DNA of 64,000 nucleotides. It comes from Trichoplax sp. H2 (lineage: Eukaryota; Placozoa; Uniplacotomia; Trichoplacea). Within the stretch, counting starts at the first letter, position 1. Every line of letters begins with the position of its first letter. Below, in pieces: positions 27,001 through 39,300 of this stretch. Under the pieces are notes generated by a model that saw nothing but the letters and a program-made list of their open reading frames with translations, was not told where the DNA came from and made no database searches. The stretch covers positions 248,001-312,000 of the forward strand of contig NOWV01000011.1 in NCBI GenBank assembly GCA_003344405.1, written 5' to 3'. Position numbers and translations under genes: made by a program.

Positions 27001-30000
27001 ATTTCGAAGTTAAAATTTATAGGATCCTTACGTTTATCACCTAGAACTGCGGATACACCAAGTTCTTCAGGTTGTTGCTTTGCTATAAAATTTAGGCTTG
27101 CAGACTAAAGAAAATAGAGTTTAAAATCATTATTTAAGGATATATTTACTAATAGACATCATGTGATTATTGTGCCTTACTGCCGTTATACGTATGCCCG
27201 TAAAAGTATCATAATTATAGAATTAGTTATCCTTATAAGATACTAGTGACAAAGTTTACCTTTCTTCTAAGCAAGTTTTCATTAGAAGCCTAAAAAATAC
27301 ATCAAAAGTATTATTTAACGACACAATATGTATAATTGCTACATAAAAATAATAACAAGCAATGAAAAGGTTTACTCGGTATTTTGACGATTCGTCTGTT
27401 ATTGTATGGCTCATGGTCTATGAAGTATAAACAGTAAATATCGATTATGTTTAACTTATAGCAATATATAAAAGCTTAACTCTATAAAGCATTATCTTGA
27501 CTAACCTCTTTAATTTTCGCTTTACCAGATAACTGACCGTAAACATTCAGTTTCTTTATAAGGTACACACGAATATTCAATATGAGATTGTATTGATCAA
27601 GTGATCGTAACAAAACTACCATTTACGGGTGATTAATACTAACGTCGTTAAGTTTCTTTTGTAAGATTCTCAGTATCTGTTCAAAATCTTTAACATCAAG
27701 GATATATGTCTCGTAGCTTTTATTATCTGTAGCAATAACAACGTTCCCTTAGTAAATCAATACTTGCCCATACTTGTTTCTACCATAGATACTTGAGGCA
27801 AGAATCCTTTAATCAATATATTTTAGTATCCTTCTTGTGATAAAACTAAACATAAAGCAGTCTTACCTCTGATTTCAATAGCACATTTATAGCCATCGCT
27901 ATTTTCATCAAGCTTAATCACATCATTTACTACAGTAATCCCAAGATCTGGGGTTATACTAAACGTACCCTAATGAAAGAAATAAGGTTTAAATATGTCT
28001 TATTATAAGCTATCATGGGTGTTAGTGCTTAAATCAATTTCTATTCCATATACGCTGGACAAAATTTATTTATAACCTCCAAACAGTATCCTTGAAATCC
28101 AGAACCCGCACTAACGAGCACAATCACTTTATCGAATATCAATAAATAGCGTTCCTTAGCCTAAAATAATATCAAAAAAAGGTAGAACAAAGAATCACAA
28201 CGGTTGTATCTCCAATGGGTATTTTTTTCGAAATTAAAAAATCTTGTACGGTTACTGTTAGTTAACTCTGTAGCAGAGATAGCAATGGTTGTATATGCTA
28301 TATAAAAATTAGCAGAAAAGAAGTAAATTTTATAGAAAATATTAAAGTTTACAATCTGCTTAGTTTTATTTACAGATACTCTATGTTCAATAATATATCC
28401 AGACATTAAAATGATAATAAAACGTATGGCCAACCTCGGCGGCTTTAATCCATACAGTGCATATGTAAATTGCTTTTCCGTAGGTGTGCGCTAACTATTT
28501 TTAGTTCATATATTTAAAAGCGATTAGATAAATGACAACTAGTATTATTTAATCAATCTATAGAGAAAGGTATAATTGCAGCTTACATATTTTCCTTCAA
28601 AACCTATCAATTTTTTAGTGACAATATCAATTTCAGTTTCTTTAGCTTTTCGCAATTTTGTACAAAGATTCTTTATCAAAGTAAAATGGTAAGTACGGTT
28701 AAGATGAAGGATGTTTTTGGGTCGATTTATTCCTTAGTAATTGAATAATATCAACTTACAAACAATTCGGAAAATACTACTAACGCATCCCTCAATGCTG
28801 CTTTGCATGGATGTCCATCCTATAATTAACAAGATATCAAACGTTTCAACAGTGGTTTTAACATGAATTAAAATAAAAGTATTTCTCTAAGATTGCAGCA
28901 GCAATCAAAAGCAATATTAAATAAATAAATACCCTAATGTTTTCTAAGAGTCCTCCCAGTGCTTTTAGATACGCCTCAAAATGCTTCAAAGGCTATGATA
29001 AGAAAAGAACTTTTAATTATAAACGTGTCATAATACGTATTTTAACACGAACAAATCATGCTGTTGGTAATTAGTGATATTGCTGAATAATACCATTTCT
29101 ATGCAGGTAGCAAAGGTTATGCCTTGATGCGTTGGTAATCGCTTATTTTCTATAAAAGCATCTAACTTAATCCTTAATAAGAGTACAGCCCATTATTAAT
29201 ATAAGATCTATTAAGTAAAGTGACATGTAATGTAACAGTTTAAATGATCTGTTGGTGCTACCAACACACCTATTCCGTCGTACTAATACCGAAGCGACCG
29301 CGAAGTTGATAAAGTAAAATCGGTAAAAAGCTTCGAACTGCAAATGTTGATAATAACATAGATTAAAAATATTCGTTAATACAAAGATATGCCAATATGA
29401 TGTACTGTATAATAACTAGATTGAAAAGTAATCGAAATAATCACCTGACGCAAATAATTGAGAAAGCAGCTACCAATAGATTGCTCGTTATTGCTGCGCC
29501 TATTGCATATAGATTAAAAGAATATTGATTTTATTGCATTTATTATTGAGTTTAAATTTTATTTGAAAAACTACGCTATAATATAATTTTAATTAACTTT
29601 GGTATATAACCCAAGTCTACATTTAAAATTTAGGTCGTGATTGTTGTATTACTGGCTTGAACAATAATACTACCGTAGTAAGAATTTCATTAGAAGACGA
29701 GTTATCGCTATCAATATATAATACTACAGCTCAAACTTCTATCTCGGTGTATATTACCGTAGTAAAATTTTATATGAATACATAACATTTTGCCACTTGA
29801 ATTAATGAAACTCACGCTGTTTCATCCTTCAATCTTTTCAAAAATCCCTCATGTATTTTAATTAATGATTCAAATTTACCGCAAACGGTTTCAGAATCAC
29901 CAACCGGTAGCCTACAGTAGTTAGTACATCGACACCAATTAATTTAGAATAACCATTTGTATTTATTATAGATATATACGATATTATTGATACGTTAACT

Positions 30001-31945
30001 TACACTTCTTCTTTTTTAAAAGGTATAAAATAATACTGGTAAATGTCCTGTTGAAAAAACGTACAATAAATACATATATATATATATATATATATAATAA
30101 TACAATAAAGGTTTACAAAATTACATAGCAAATTAACCTTAACTAATCACTAACGGCGTCATCACTGGATTACGACGCTCTAATACTTAATGTCAAAAAA
30201 TTACCCGTAATTTTTCAATAAATTCCTCTTCTTGTTTTACGATATCTCGGACAACAATACCATAATATTGGCCAGAAGTATTTTGTCTGGGCAATGTAGA
30301 CGATCTGACGTTACTCACTTGATTGAAATCAGAAAAGGAAATTATCTATGGTGAGCTATGATTAAATGGATGCTTGATCTATTAATTATGGAGCCAAATC
30401 CAATAAAACTGATATTACCAGAATAACTACTTGATATCTATTGTATTGTTCTATACAAGCGTAAAAATATGCATTTTAACAATTTTCTCTACTCATAAGT
30501 AAATTTAGATACGAAAATCAGTGTACTAGTAACAAAGGTACAATGCTGTCAATTTACGTAAGACAGATGTCATCTTTTAATTGTTTCAACATAAACTCTT
30601 TCCAAACGTAGTAAAGACGTATATTAATAAAACTGGAAAAAGCCATAATTCAACATTTACTGTGCTGATTGAGAAATACGTTAGCAAAAAAAGATTAAAC
30701 TTAAACAGTTTACGATTTTAAATCTAGTACATTTTATTTACCAAATAGCAATTAGCATTACCTTTAACCTCAGTAACATGATTAGCTGGAAACCATCCAT
30801 AGCCATCCTTATCACGTAATTTACCCTTCCACCAATCTCTATCAGGTTGCTAGAAATATCAATATTGTTATATGAAAAGATGTAATTTTATTGTTTATCA
30901 AAATATAGAGCTACTAATTTCGACAGTAAGGTAATCACATTAATTATGCTACACACGTACACGGGTTCCCATTAATTCATAGTACCGTACAATAGGTAGT
31001 ATACATTAATTAAATTAAAATCTTTATAGTTATTAAAGGAATGTCGCAAAATTATCTTAATCAAAAAAGGCCATCAAATTAAACGAAAATTTCACGAGTC
31101 TGTTATATCAAATTAAGTAATAAATGTAATTTATGGATTTGAATTATTATTTTCTACGTTAACTAAATCACAGTCTTACCTCTATAATTTCAATATAATC
31201 TCCCTTCTTAAAGGATAACTAAAACATGAAAGAGAATTATCACATGTAACCTAATTAACCGTTTATATCATCTACCATCTGGTATCTTCTTCTATTCTAG
31301 TACTATGGTCAATGCATTGAATGTTTACAGCGAATAAAGAAGATATTTCAAAATTCAGATTATCGCAGCACAGAGTGGACTACACCTTTCTTTCTTAATT
31401 ATACGTGCATACATAGATGTAATATTACTAGCTTGCGAATCGGTGGGATCAAAAACCAAAATAGTTCATTACTAGGCAAAATTGCCTGTACTTATTATTA
31501 TCTTCAAGTTAAAAATTATTACTGTAATAACTATAATATGAAGGCTAAAGAAAGGCAAATGCAATCATTTCAATATCAGCCTGCCATTTCTTGTCATGTT
31601 GATATCAGCATCATCTTATTTAAGAAGCCAATCTTTGAATAGTATCAAACAAATCTTACATATCTTCGACTTTCTCTCTAATACAATACAGTGCTGTAGA
31701 ATCAATGCTACTGTAATCTACAGTATACTAGTATGACAAATGTAAGCATTTGTTGAATTATGTATGTTGTATCTACTCGTAGTGATCAACTTTAATATAA
31801 CATCTAAAAGGAAGCATGAAAAATTGTTGTACACCTTTTACGTTCTATGCGTTCGATTAGAACTTACATCACTATTGCTATCAGCACTGTAATCATGTTT
31901 CGCTTTAACCAAGCGGCGTTTTCCTTCTTTTTCAATTGATTTCAT
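23237..31945 (-). CDS. Beta-PIX-like RhoGEF: SH3, then two DH-PH units
   Basis: Guanine-nucleotide exchange factor for Rho-family GTPases; DH domains catalyse exchange, and PH domains assist and bind membrane. Start ATG at 31945, with an in-frame stop upstream. SH3: exons 31945-31868 (AKHDYSADSNSD), 31218-31180 (LSFKKGDYIEIIE), 30849-30762 (DWWKGKLRDKDGYGWFPANH). DH1 opens in exon 30317-30205 (GQYYGIVVRDIVKQEEEF) and runs to about 28600 (FESLIKIHEGF, EQSIGSCFLNYL, PLKHFEAYLKALGGLL, LRKAKETEIDIVTKKL). PH1 includes ERYLLIFDKVIVLV near 28150 and SYETYILDVKDFEQILRIL near 27700. DH2 opens near 26765 (GQYYKSLVMDLLSNEKVY) and runs to about 25415 (DQSIGSFLLENRKE, PLRHLEAYPNKLRELL, VRKNKEIETDIITGKL). 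PH2 includes DRYVLVFDTAVALVGVVEKL near 24690 and the helix exon near 24340-24280. A tail of unrecognised type follows (24065-23237). Corresponding exons of the two units align one to one. SH3-DH order and the R-K-K/N-K-E-x-E-x-x-I-x-T end of DH point to ARHGEF6/7. Some small exons were not individually verified. Confidence 0.85.
30076..30100. repeat. (TA)n microsatellite
   Basis: About a dozen uninterrupted TA dinucleotides within a DH1 intron of the RhoGEF gene. Likely length-polymorphic. Confidence 0.85.
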
Positions 31946-32110
31946 GATCAGCTTGGTTAAGCAAGTGTTCTATGATAACCGCTTGTTATTGTTTGTTTTA
32001 ATTTCCTACTATCATCAATAAGAAGAGTCATTCTAATTAATAGAGGAAGCAGAATCAACATTTTAAATTGACGGAGAAGTACTGATGTTTATTTTTGTAT
32101 TTTTACGAGT

Positions 32111-32154
32111 AAATTATCTTAACGACTATTGTAGTCATTATGTTAAGATAATTT
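32111..32154. repeat. Perfect 13-bp inverted repeat (hairpin)
   Basis: aaattatcttaac (32111-32123) pairs with gttaagataattt (32142-32154) across an 18-nt loop that itself contains gactattgtagtc. Intergenic, between two divergent genes. Confidence 0.8.
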
Positions 32155-32590
32155 TGAAATAATTACAGTACATACTGTATTGTTATCATGATTAAAAATG
32201 GATGATTTTGATCAAAGGATAAAAATACGACGTACGTACTTTAGGTAAGCGTATACGTCTAATGTCTGAATCCTCTAGTAGGATATCTTGACAATCTAGA
32301 TACATTTGAAATTGGTATGGAATATAGAATAACACGTTTATTGATTGACAGTAACATTCAATGGGATGTGATTGAACTTTAGGCATTAGCATGCACAAAA
32401 TATAATTACTAAGCAGATAATTTAAATTCAACAGTTCTAGAATTGAATACTAATCCGATATTCATTATCAATCAAATCATATGCTAATTTAATCTCGTCA
32501 AAGTGGAATTACTTTGCAACATATCGAATTTGTCGATGCGAAGAGCTCGTTGGATCTGTAGCAAACTACTGTATGCATATCTCGCTAAGC

Positions 32591-32629
32591 GTCTTTCAAT
32601 CGACCGATCCGATGCGTCCATTGAAAGAC
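32591..32629. repeat. Perfect 10-bp inverted repeat followed by a T run
   Basis: gtctttcaat (32591-32600) pairs with attgaaagac (32620-32629) across a 19-nt GC-richer loop, followed by an eight-T tract. It could be a structured noncoding transcript end or chance. Confidence 0.6.
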
Positions 32630-32994
32630 TGTTTTTTTTATCACTGATAATGAAATGATCGATACTGTACTGTAGTAGCTGAATTGAACGTCTATCTCAA
32701 TCTTACCCTTCTTTCCGTATAACCGCCCAATTTCAATATTATGTTAACGGTAAGGATGAAGGAATAGTTTACGTCTTGGACTGGGTTGTCTAATGGAGGA
32801 GAGAAATTTGGCAACTTTTTAAAGCCGGTGAAATTTATTTCCCTGCTGGAACATTCATCCAATGCAGTCCACTAGTACACCACTGTACTGTCATATCATA
32901 ACAGTGGACTCAGCCATTGCAGCTCACCTGCAAAACATGACACGATAACGGTAAAATCATCTTCTACAGCCAAACACTATTGTCAACAGTGCGG

Positions 32995-33075
32995 TACAGT
33001 ACAGTACATTCACCTATGCAGCCGCATCATATTCAGTATTGTACTGTACACTGTACTGTACAGTACAGTATGATG
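32995..33075. repeat. TACAGTAC/GTACTGTA palindromic-word cluster
   Basis: Repeated overlapping copies of tacagta, gtactgtac and ctgtacag, mostly self-complementary, just upstream of the AGFG start region. One of several such clusters in this window. Confidence 0.8.
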
Positions 33076-33391
33076 GTATTCAGTTACAGTACTTTGCACT
33101 GGTTCCTGGTACGGTAAATGCCATTCGCTTGTGTTGTACTCTGTACCATGGACTCGTGACACAAACACTGACAGACAGCCTGAATGCTATTTTTAGTACA
33201 GTAATGCCGTTACTGCAGTCACACCAGACGCCGTCAATGGCCCGTCATTCTCTAGGCTGAAACGGACGTACCGAACTTTAAACTCACCCGTGTGTGAAAA
33301 GCTTTGTCGTGGCAGTAATCGTGTCAGCCCACTCAAGCCACGGGTCCACAAGCTGCCGAAAAAGAGAGATAACCCATTTGCCAAGTTCAAC

Positions 33392-36300
33392 ATGGCTTCT
33401 CAACAGAAGAAACTGGACGAAAATAACTTGAAAATTTTACGAAGCCTCGTTTCACAAGAGCATAATAAACGTTGCTTTGAATGTAGACAGCGAGGCCCAA
33501 CTTATGTTGATGTAACTGTGTACTCGTTTGTCTGTACGATGTGCAGCGGTTTACTGTGAGTATCGTTTTTGTTTCATGTAATTCGATGCATTCTTTGTAC
33601 TTGACTCTGTAGAGAGGAGACCACATTCACTCTTCTTCATTGTAGCCTAGCTGTCTTTGACATTTTCACTGAATTTTCTATTTGCTAACCAGTCAATGCA
33701 TCATCTGCTTGAATGTACAAAACTCATCATTTGCAACTTTGCCTTTTTATTCGTAGACAAGCAATATTCCTTTTATCATAATGTGGTGATAGCTGTAGTT
33801 GGAGTTGTTCGTTCTTTTTGAGATTTATGTCTACTCTATCCTGTTATTGCACTTTGATGAAATTAAACTTGTAAATCATGACGCTCACCTATGCTGGACC
33901 CTAGCGCCATTGATTGATTCTACCCTTTTAACATTTATTCCTCACAATAAGTACATTGGGGGCAATCGTGTAGTGCCACTTATTTTGAACGAGTGTTTTA
34001 TTAATTCAATACCGCACAGCAAACCTTCTCTAAAGTACAATACACTACTGAGCAGTAAAAATTAAAGTTATATTATATCGTAGTTAACCTATCAATGGCA
34101 ATATTTCGTAGCATCATCCATTATTTCAACGCTGTCTACTGCGTATGGTGAGCCTTTGCTATTTAAATTCGTAAAATAGAATACTTTGTATAAAGTAGTA
34201 ATCTTCATCAAAGTCATAGGGAGGATACCAAGAATTAGCTTATTTAAATTGTACTAGACTACGCTATCTCGTCCATACATTCACTATTTTTCCATAATAA
34301 TGATATACAGTCAAAGATACACTATATCGAAACTTTCTTACTACAGCATTACTAAGTCAATTTTATCGTGTGCTTTATTACGTTCAGTAAGACGTAATTC
34401 TTGCTCCCAAAATTGGAATATATCTCGATGAACTTTGATTCGGTCTGAATGTACAGTACAGTACCTCATTAAGTTAAACGGAGAAATCCCAAGTTATCTT
34501 GAACCGTTATTATGACAACTTGCACTAGTAGAATTAAAATGAACTAGCCTTCTGAAGTCGTAGACTTAGTAAGTGAATTAAAGCATTGAAATTAGGAATA
34601 CCACCTAGAATTCCTTTCTCGTTGAAGGAATTCGAGTAAACACTAGCCCTTCCTGTTTAACTCTTCAGCGGACTTTCAATGACGTCAAAATGGTTGAATA
34701 TACAGACTGTATACAGTACAATTTTACAGTCCATACTATGAACATTATTAGTGAATCACGCTTTCATTTTGTCAAGCTGGTCTGTGACCCATTCATGATG
34801 GTGTGAGAAAAGAAAACTCGGCTAAAATGCCCTGCGTCCTATTTTTATAGATGCTCGATCATAAATTCATCATACTTTCGTTCTTTCGTGAATATAAAGT
34901 AAAGTTTAAATGAACTAAGGAATGGAATGCGAAATAGGCCCGAGCAAAGTAATGTGTCATACTCTACAGTACAGTATGCAATTATCTCACCTTGCCGAAA
35001 GTTCAGGAGTCCAGTGCAATATGTACAGTATGTACTGGACAGTACAAAACTAGAGAGTAATGCTATACTAATATTGACAAGTCGTGTGAAGGTTAAAATT
35101 AAAATAAAAACAAAACTACACTACAACTGTAACTTCAGTTCATAGCACAATATACAATATTGTAGTATCCGTCTTCCTATAGCCATAGTACAGTACTGTA
35201 CTGTACAGCGCTTCCATGTGATGTAATTCAACGTACTGTACCATACCGTGCTGTGCCGTACCATACCGTACCATATCATCCTTATGGTGCTTTCCGCCAA
35301 ACCCTTCATATTGCCAGTAGAGTTGCTAAAGCAACTTCTCCAGAATGATTTATCGTTTGATTTCTTCTATTTGACACTATTAAGTTATCGAGTACATCCA
35401 GCGGATTATTTTGCATTTTAAGTTATGCATACCTTAAATAACCATCATATTCTCATAACGAGCAAATGCAAATTTAAAATGCTACGCTCGATTCAGCAGT
35501 TACTAAGATCTCAAGACCTTCCTATTGGAAGACATGATTCCCATGATGATAATATAGAATTATGGAGTAATAGAAGTAAATTTACCAAGAAAGTACTAGT
35601 ATTACAGCTATACAACGCAGTAATAACTATCTGTATTTCTTGCATATATACGATTAGGATTAATCGTTTTAAGTAGATACATTCTTACATCAATAAATGT
35701 GCTTTACTCCTAAAGTTATTGACTAAGCAATCAATCACTCATACTATTATAATTATACTGCAACATACGTATTGTACTGATTGCTTTCTATCGTGCAATA
35801 CTCCGAATTACTATAAACCGTAGCAAGATAACGCAGTATACTGTACTTGACCATGTATTTCAATGCGTGAAGATGGATAGCATTGTAAATCTATATAAAA
35901 CTAACTTAATGAATACATCTTTATATTTCTTAAAAATGATTCTATCTGTAGCCGTGGCCTTAACCCACCTCATCGCGTTAAGTCGATGTCAATGACTAGT
36001 TTTTCCGCTGCTGAAATGGACAACATTAAGTCTTACAAAGGGGGCAATTTGGTAAATTATTTTGTTCGCAGCTTTAGATTTGTAACTTGTATTCTTAATT
36101 GAACAGTCTCCAGTACCACTATACACTTGTAAATAAACTTTACGCCTTTGATTGTAATTAATTCTTACAGTAGCAACTTAAAAAACATTGTTTTCAGAGT
36201 TTTCCTATTCGTTACGTTTCAAGTAATACTACAAAATATCAATATTCTGTAATATAGTACCATAATCGATACTACACGTACTGTACTTGACGTACATACA

Positions 36301-39300
36301 TGCTATTACATCAGATTTATATGCTAATAATAAATTTAATGATTGCCCGCTGTATGTATATTCTTACTGTACAAAATGTATTTTAGATTTGAGTTACTAT
36401 TTATGGTTGGATAATGATTTAATCTATAGCAATCACTTTACGAACGTTCATACAAACGTCCTGTAGTGAAACATATTTAGATCAAGCTTTCCAAAGCATA
36501 CTGTACTTTACTTTTATCATGCAAGTATATAAGTTAACGTAGTATCAGTTTTTGGATGTCCTATTAACAATTACTATCGATAGATCACAAATGCACAATA
36601 TCTCTTCGTGTATTCTTCGCGTATAACTCTGCAATGCTTTGGGTAAAATTAGGCCTGCCAGCGAGTTTGGCTGGGTAAACATGAAATTAAAACTGATGGG
36701 CCATTACCAGATGCTAAAGACGAGCAAAAACTCAAAAAATTTTTGGTTTACAAATACGAAAAGAAGACATGGTACCTTGACCCTGCTATTGCTTTGAAAG
36801 ACTTACAAAATCAAGCCGATAGTGAAGTCAAGCCCTTATCTCAATTAGTTGGTGCTAAAACTACGCCTCTTGTAGTTGCCAATAATATCAATCAGGTAGG
36901 ACTGCATGACTTGCAGTGATAAGTGGCGCTCAATTGGCAACACAAAGTAACTTGATTACAATAAGAAGTACGGTTAAAATACCTATTGTTAAATTATTTC
37001 CCTTAACTCATTTTATATACGCGGGACTAAAATAAAACTCGAATGTACAGTCAAGCCCAAAGATTGAAACTAAAGCTCTTGCTCGACCGACTGGAACAAC
37101 TTCCCCCACTTCTTCCAATTTAGTCGGCACTCAACAACAGAATAGTCAGCCAACTGCTGACCCGTTTGGAAATTTTTCAAGTGATCCTTTCGGTTCTAAC
37201 TCCAATTGTGAGTATAGATTTATTATCATAACCATATAGTAATCTTAAATTAACTAATATGATCAGTTACCTTGTTTTGATATACCGGTATGCGACTAGA
37301 CTTGATGTAACAGTAAGAGAATTTCGATAAGTTAAGACTGTTTTTCTCTTATAGCCAATGACAACTTTGGCGCGTTCACGCAGTCAGCACCTGGTAAGTA
37401 ACGATAATAGTCATTTCTAAGTTCCCGTAATGGAACATAAAATATCTGTTTTGTCATAATTACGCTGTGCGTACTATTTTAATCACAACTTTCACAACAA
37501 AGTAATTTCGACAATGGTACTTTTTTTGATAGGTTCACAACAAGCCGGAAACGGTAATATAGTTATAAAGAGTATTGCTTTACCTATAATGCTCTATGTT
37601 GATTAACTTAATGATGATAAATTTACTGCTAAATTCGTACGCTCAATTAATTCTATAAATTTTAAAACTCTCCTACCGAGCTTAATCTCCTAACAATTTT
37701 TAAACAACTTTTGACTTAGCAGTCAGTAACGATTTTGCTAATTTTGGTAGCCAACAACCAACACAATCAGGTACAATTTTAGGATTAGGCTATTATCAGC
37801 TAGAACTGTGATGACCGAATATGTTATCAGTCTCAACCGCTATAAACTAAATAAACCCCCAGCTATATTTATCGAATCATACTATCATATATCATTAGCA
37901 AGCCACTTATTGTAGATGTTTGATAATGTGCTGACATTCTATACTAATTCACAACTAATGTAATCTTCTAAATTAAATAATCAGCTTACGTAAAAAATAT
38001 CAGTTAGAGATAACTAAGTAAAAAGCTGACTTACATATACCGATGATACAGTACATAATTCGGTAATACTTTAGTGATAGTGTAAATAACTTCAGCTATT
38101 TCTGTTGAGTATAAATTAGTTTGTCAGTGTAACTGCCCGAGGGACTGCTATTACGTATATTTCGGTCAGTATTTAAGTCTTATTGGATTATTAATGTTAT
38201 ATATCAATATTAATGATGAATTTATGTCTGCAATAAGTGGATATGATTAGCTACAGTTACAATTTAATCAATGATACTGCTTTACTAACAATCTAAGTTA
38301 CGAGAAACATCATCATAAAATTGTTTATTTGTTATATTGCAGGTGGGGGATTTGCTAATTTTGATAGTCAGCCTGCTGCTCAACCAGGTATAGACTTTGT
38401 GGTACTGTATACCTAAAAAGAACGGTTGTAACTTTATCCTATATACTGTATACTAAAACATCATCATAAAATTTTTTATTTGTTATATTGCAGGTGGCGG
38501 ATTTGCTAATTTTGATAGCCAGCCTGCTGCTCAACCAGGTATAGACTTTTTGGTACTGTATAGCTAAAAAGAACGATTGTAACTTTATCCGATATACTGT
38601 ATACTAACGATACAGGAATCTAATTAAGCCTTTTACCTATTTTTTAGCTAATAACGACTTCACTAACTTTGTGAGTCACACTTCAACTCAACCAGGTAAA
38701 AGTCATCATTGTACCGTATATTTGTTATTTCTAGAATAGTACAATATCGTAGACAGTTGCGCTATTCAAACTTGCTTAATTGAATTTTAAGCACATGTAT
38801 ATAAATCGTTGCCTTATTTAGTAAACAATCAGTTCGCATCATTTGGCAGTCAACCACAAAACAACGATTCCACTTCGTCAACGTCAGGTAAATTAGTTAG
38901 GTAGCTATCTCTTTTGTAAGACGTAGAGTTAATTCTTATGGCATTTGCATAATAGGTGGAAAATCAGCTTACGATATTTTCAGACAAGGCGGATCAACAG
39001 ATACAGTGTCTGGTTAGTAATAAAATTCAAGATTTTTGGTAATGAATCTCCTTCTGAAGAACACTTAAAATTTATTATCTTAAAATTTTTAACGTAGTTA
39101 TTATTTGTCTTACTTTAATTCAATGTAAAAATCTCACTTAGAAACTAATTCTGGGACTGCAACACCTGTTCTGCAAAGTAAGCGATAGGATGTGTAAATT
39201 TTATGAAATGTCAACAAAATTTAAAATATTTTAAATCGTGGGATCGTTTACATAGGCAATACTAATGCTCCCGCTTCTCAACCTACGCCGAGTAATACAA

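Larger units (their letters stand above)
31946..33391. promoter_or_regulatory. Divergent promoter region of RhoGEF (minus) and AGFG (plus)
   Basis: Head-to-head coding starts at 31945 and 33392 leave 1.45 kb that must hold both promoters and 5' UTRs. Contents: two perfect hairpins (32111-32154, 32591-32629), a TACAGTAC cluster (32995-33075), and a relatively GC-richer block (33090-33390) next to the AGFG start. No core promoter element can be assigned by eye. Confidence 0.5.

Noticed and set aside
33290-33391. Upstream in-frame ATG for AGFG (adds 34 residues)
   Set aside because: Known AGFG proteins start shortly before the zinc finger, and MASQQKK fits that. The extra stretch is Arg/Lys-rich and looks like translated 5' UTR.
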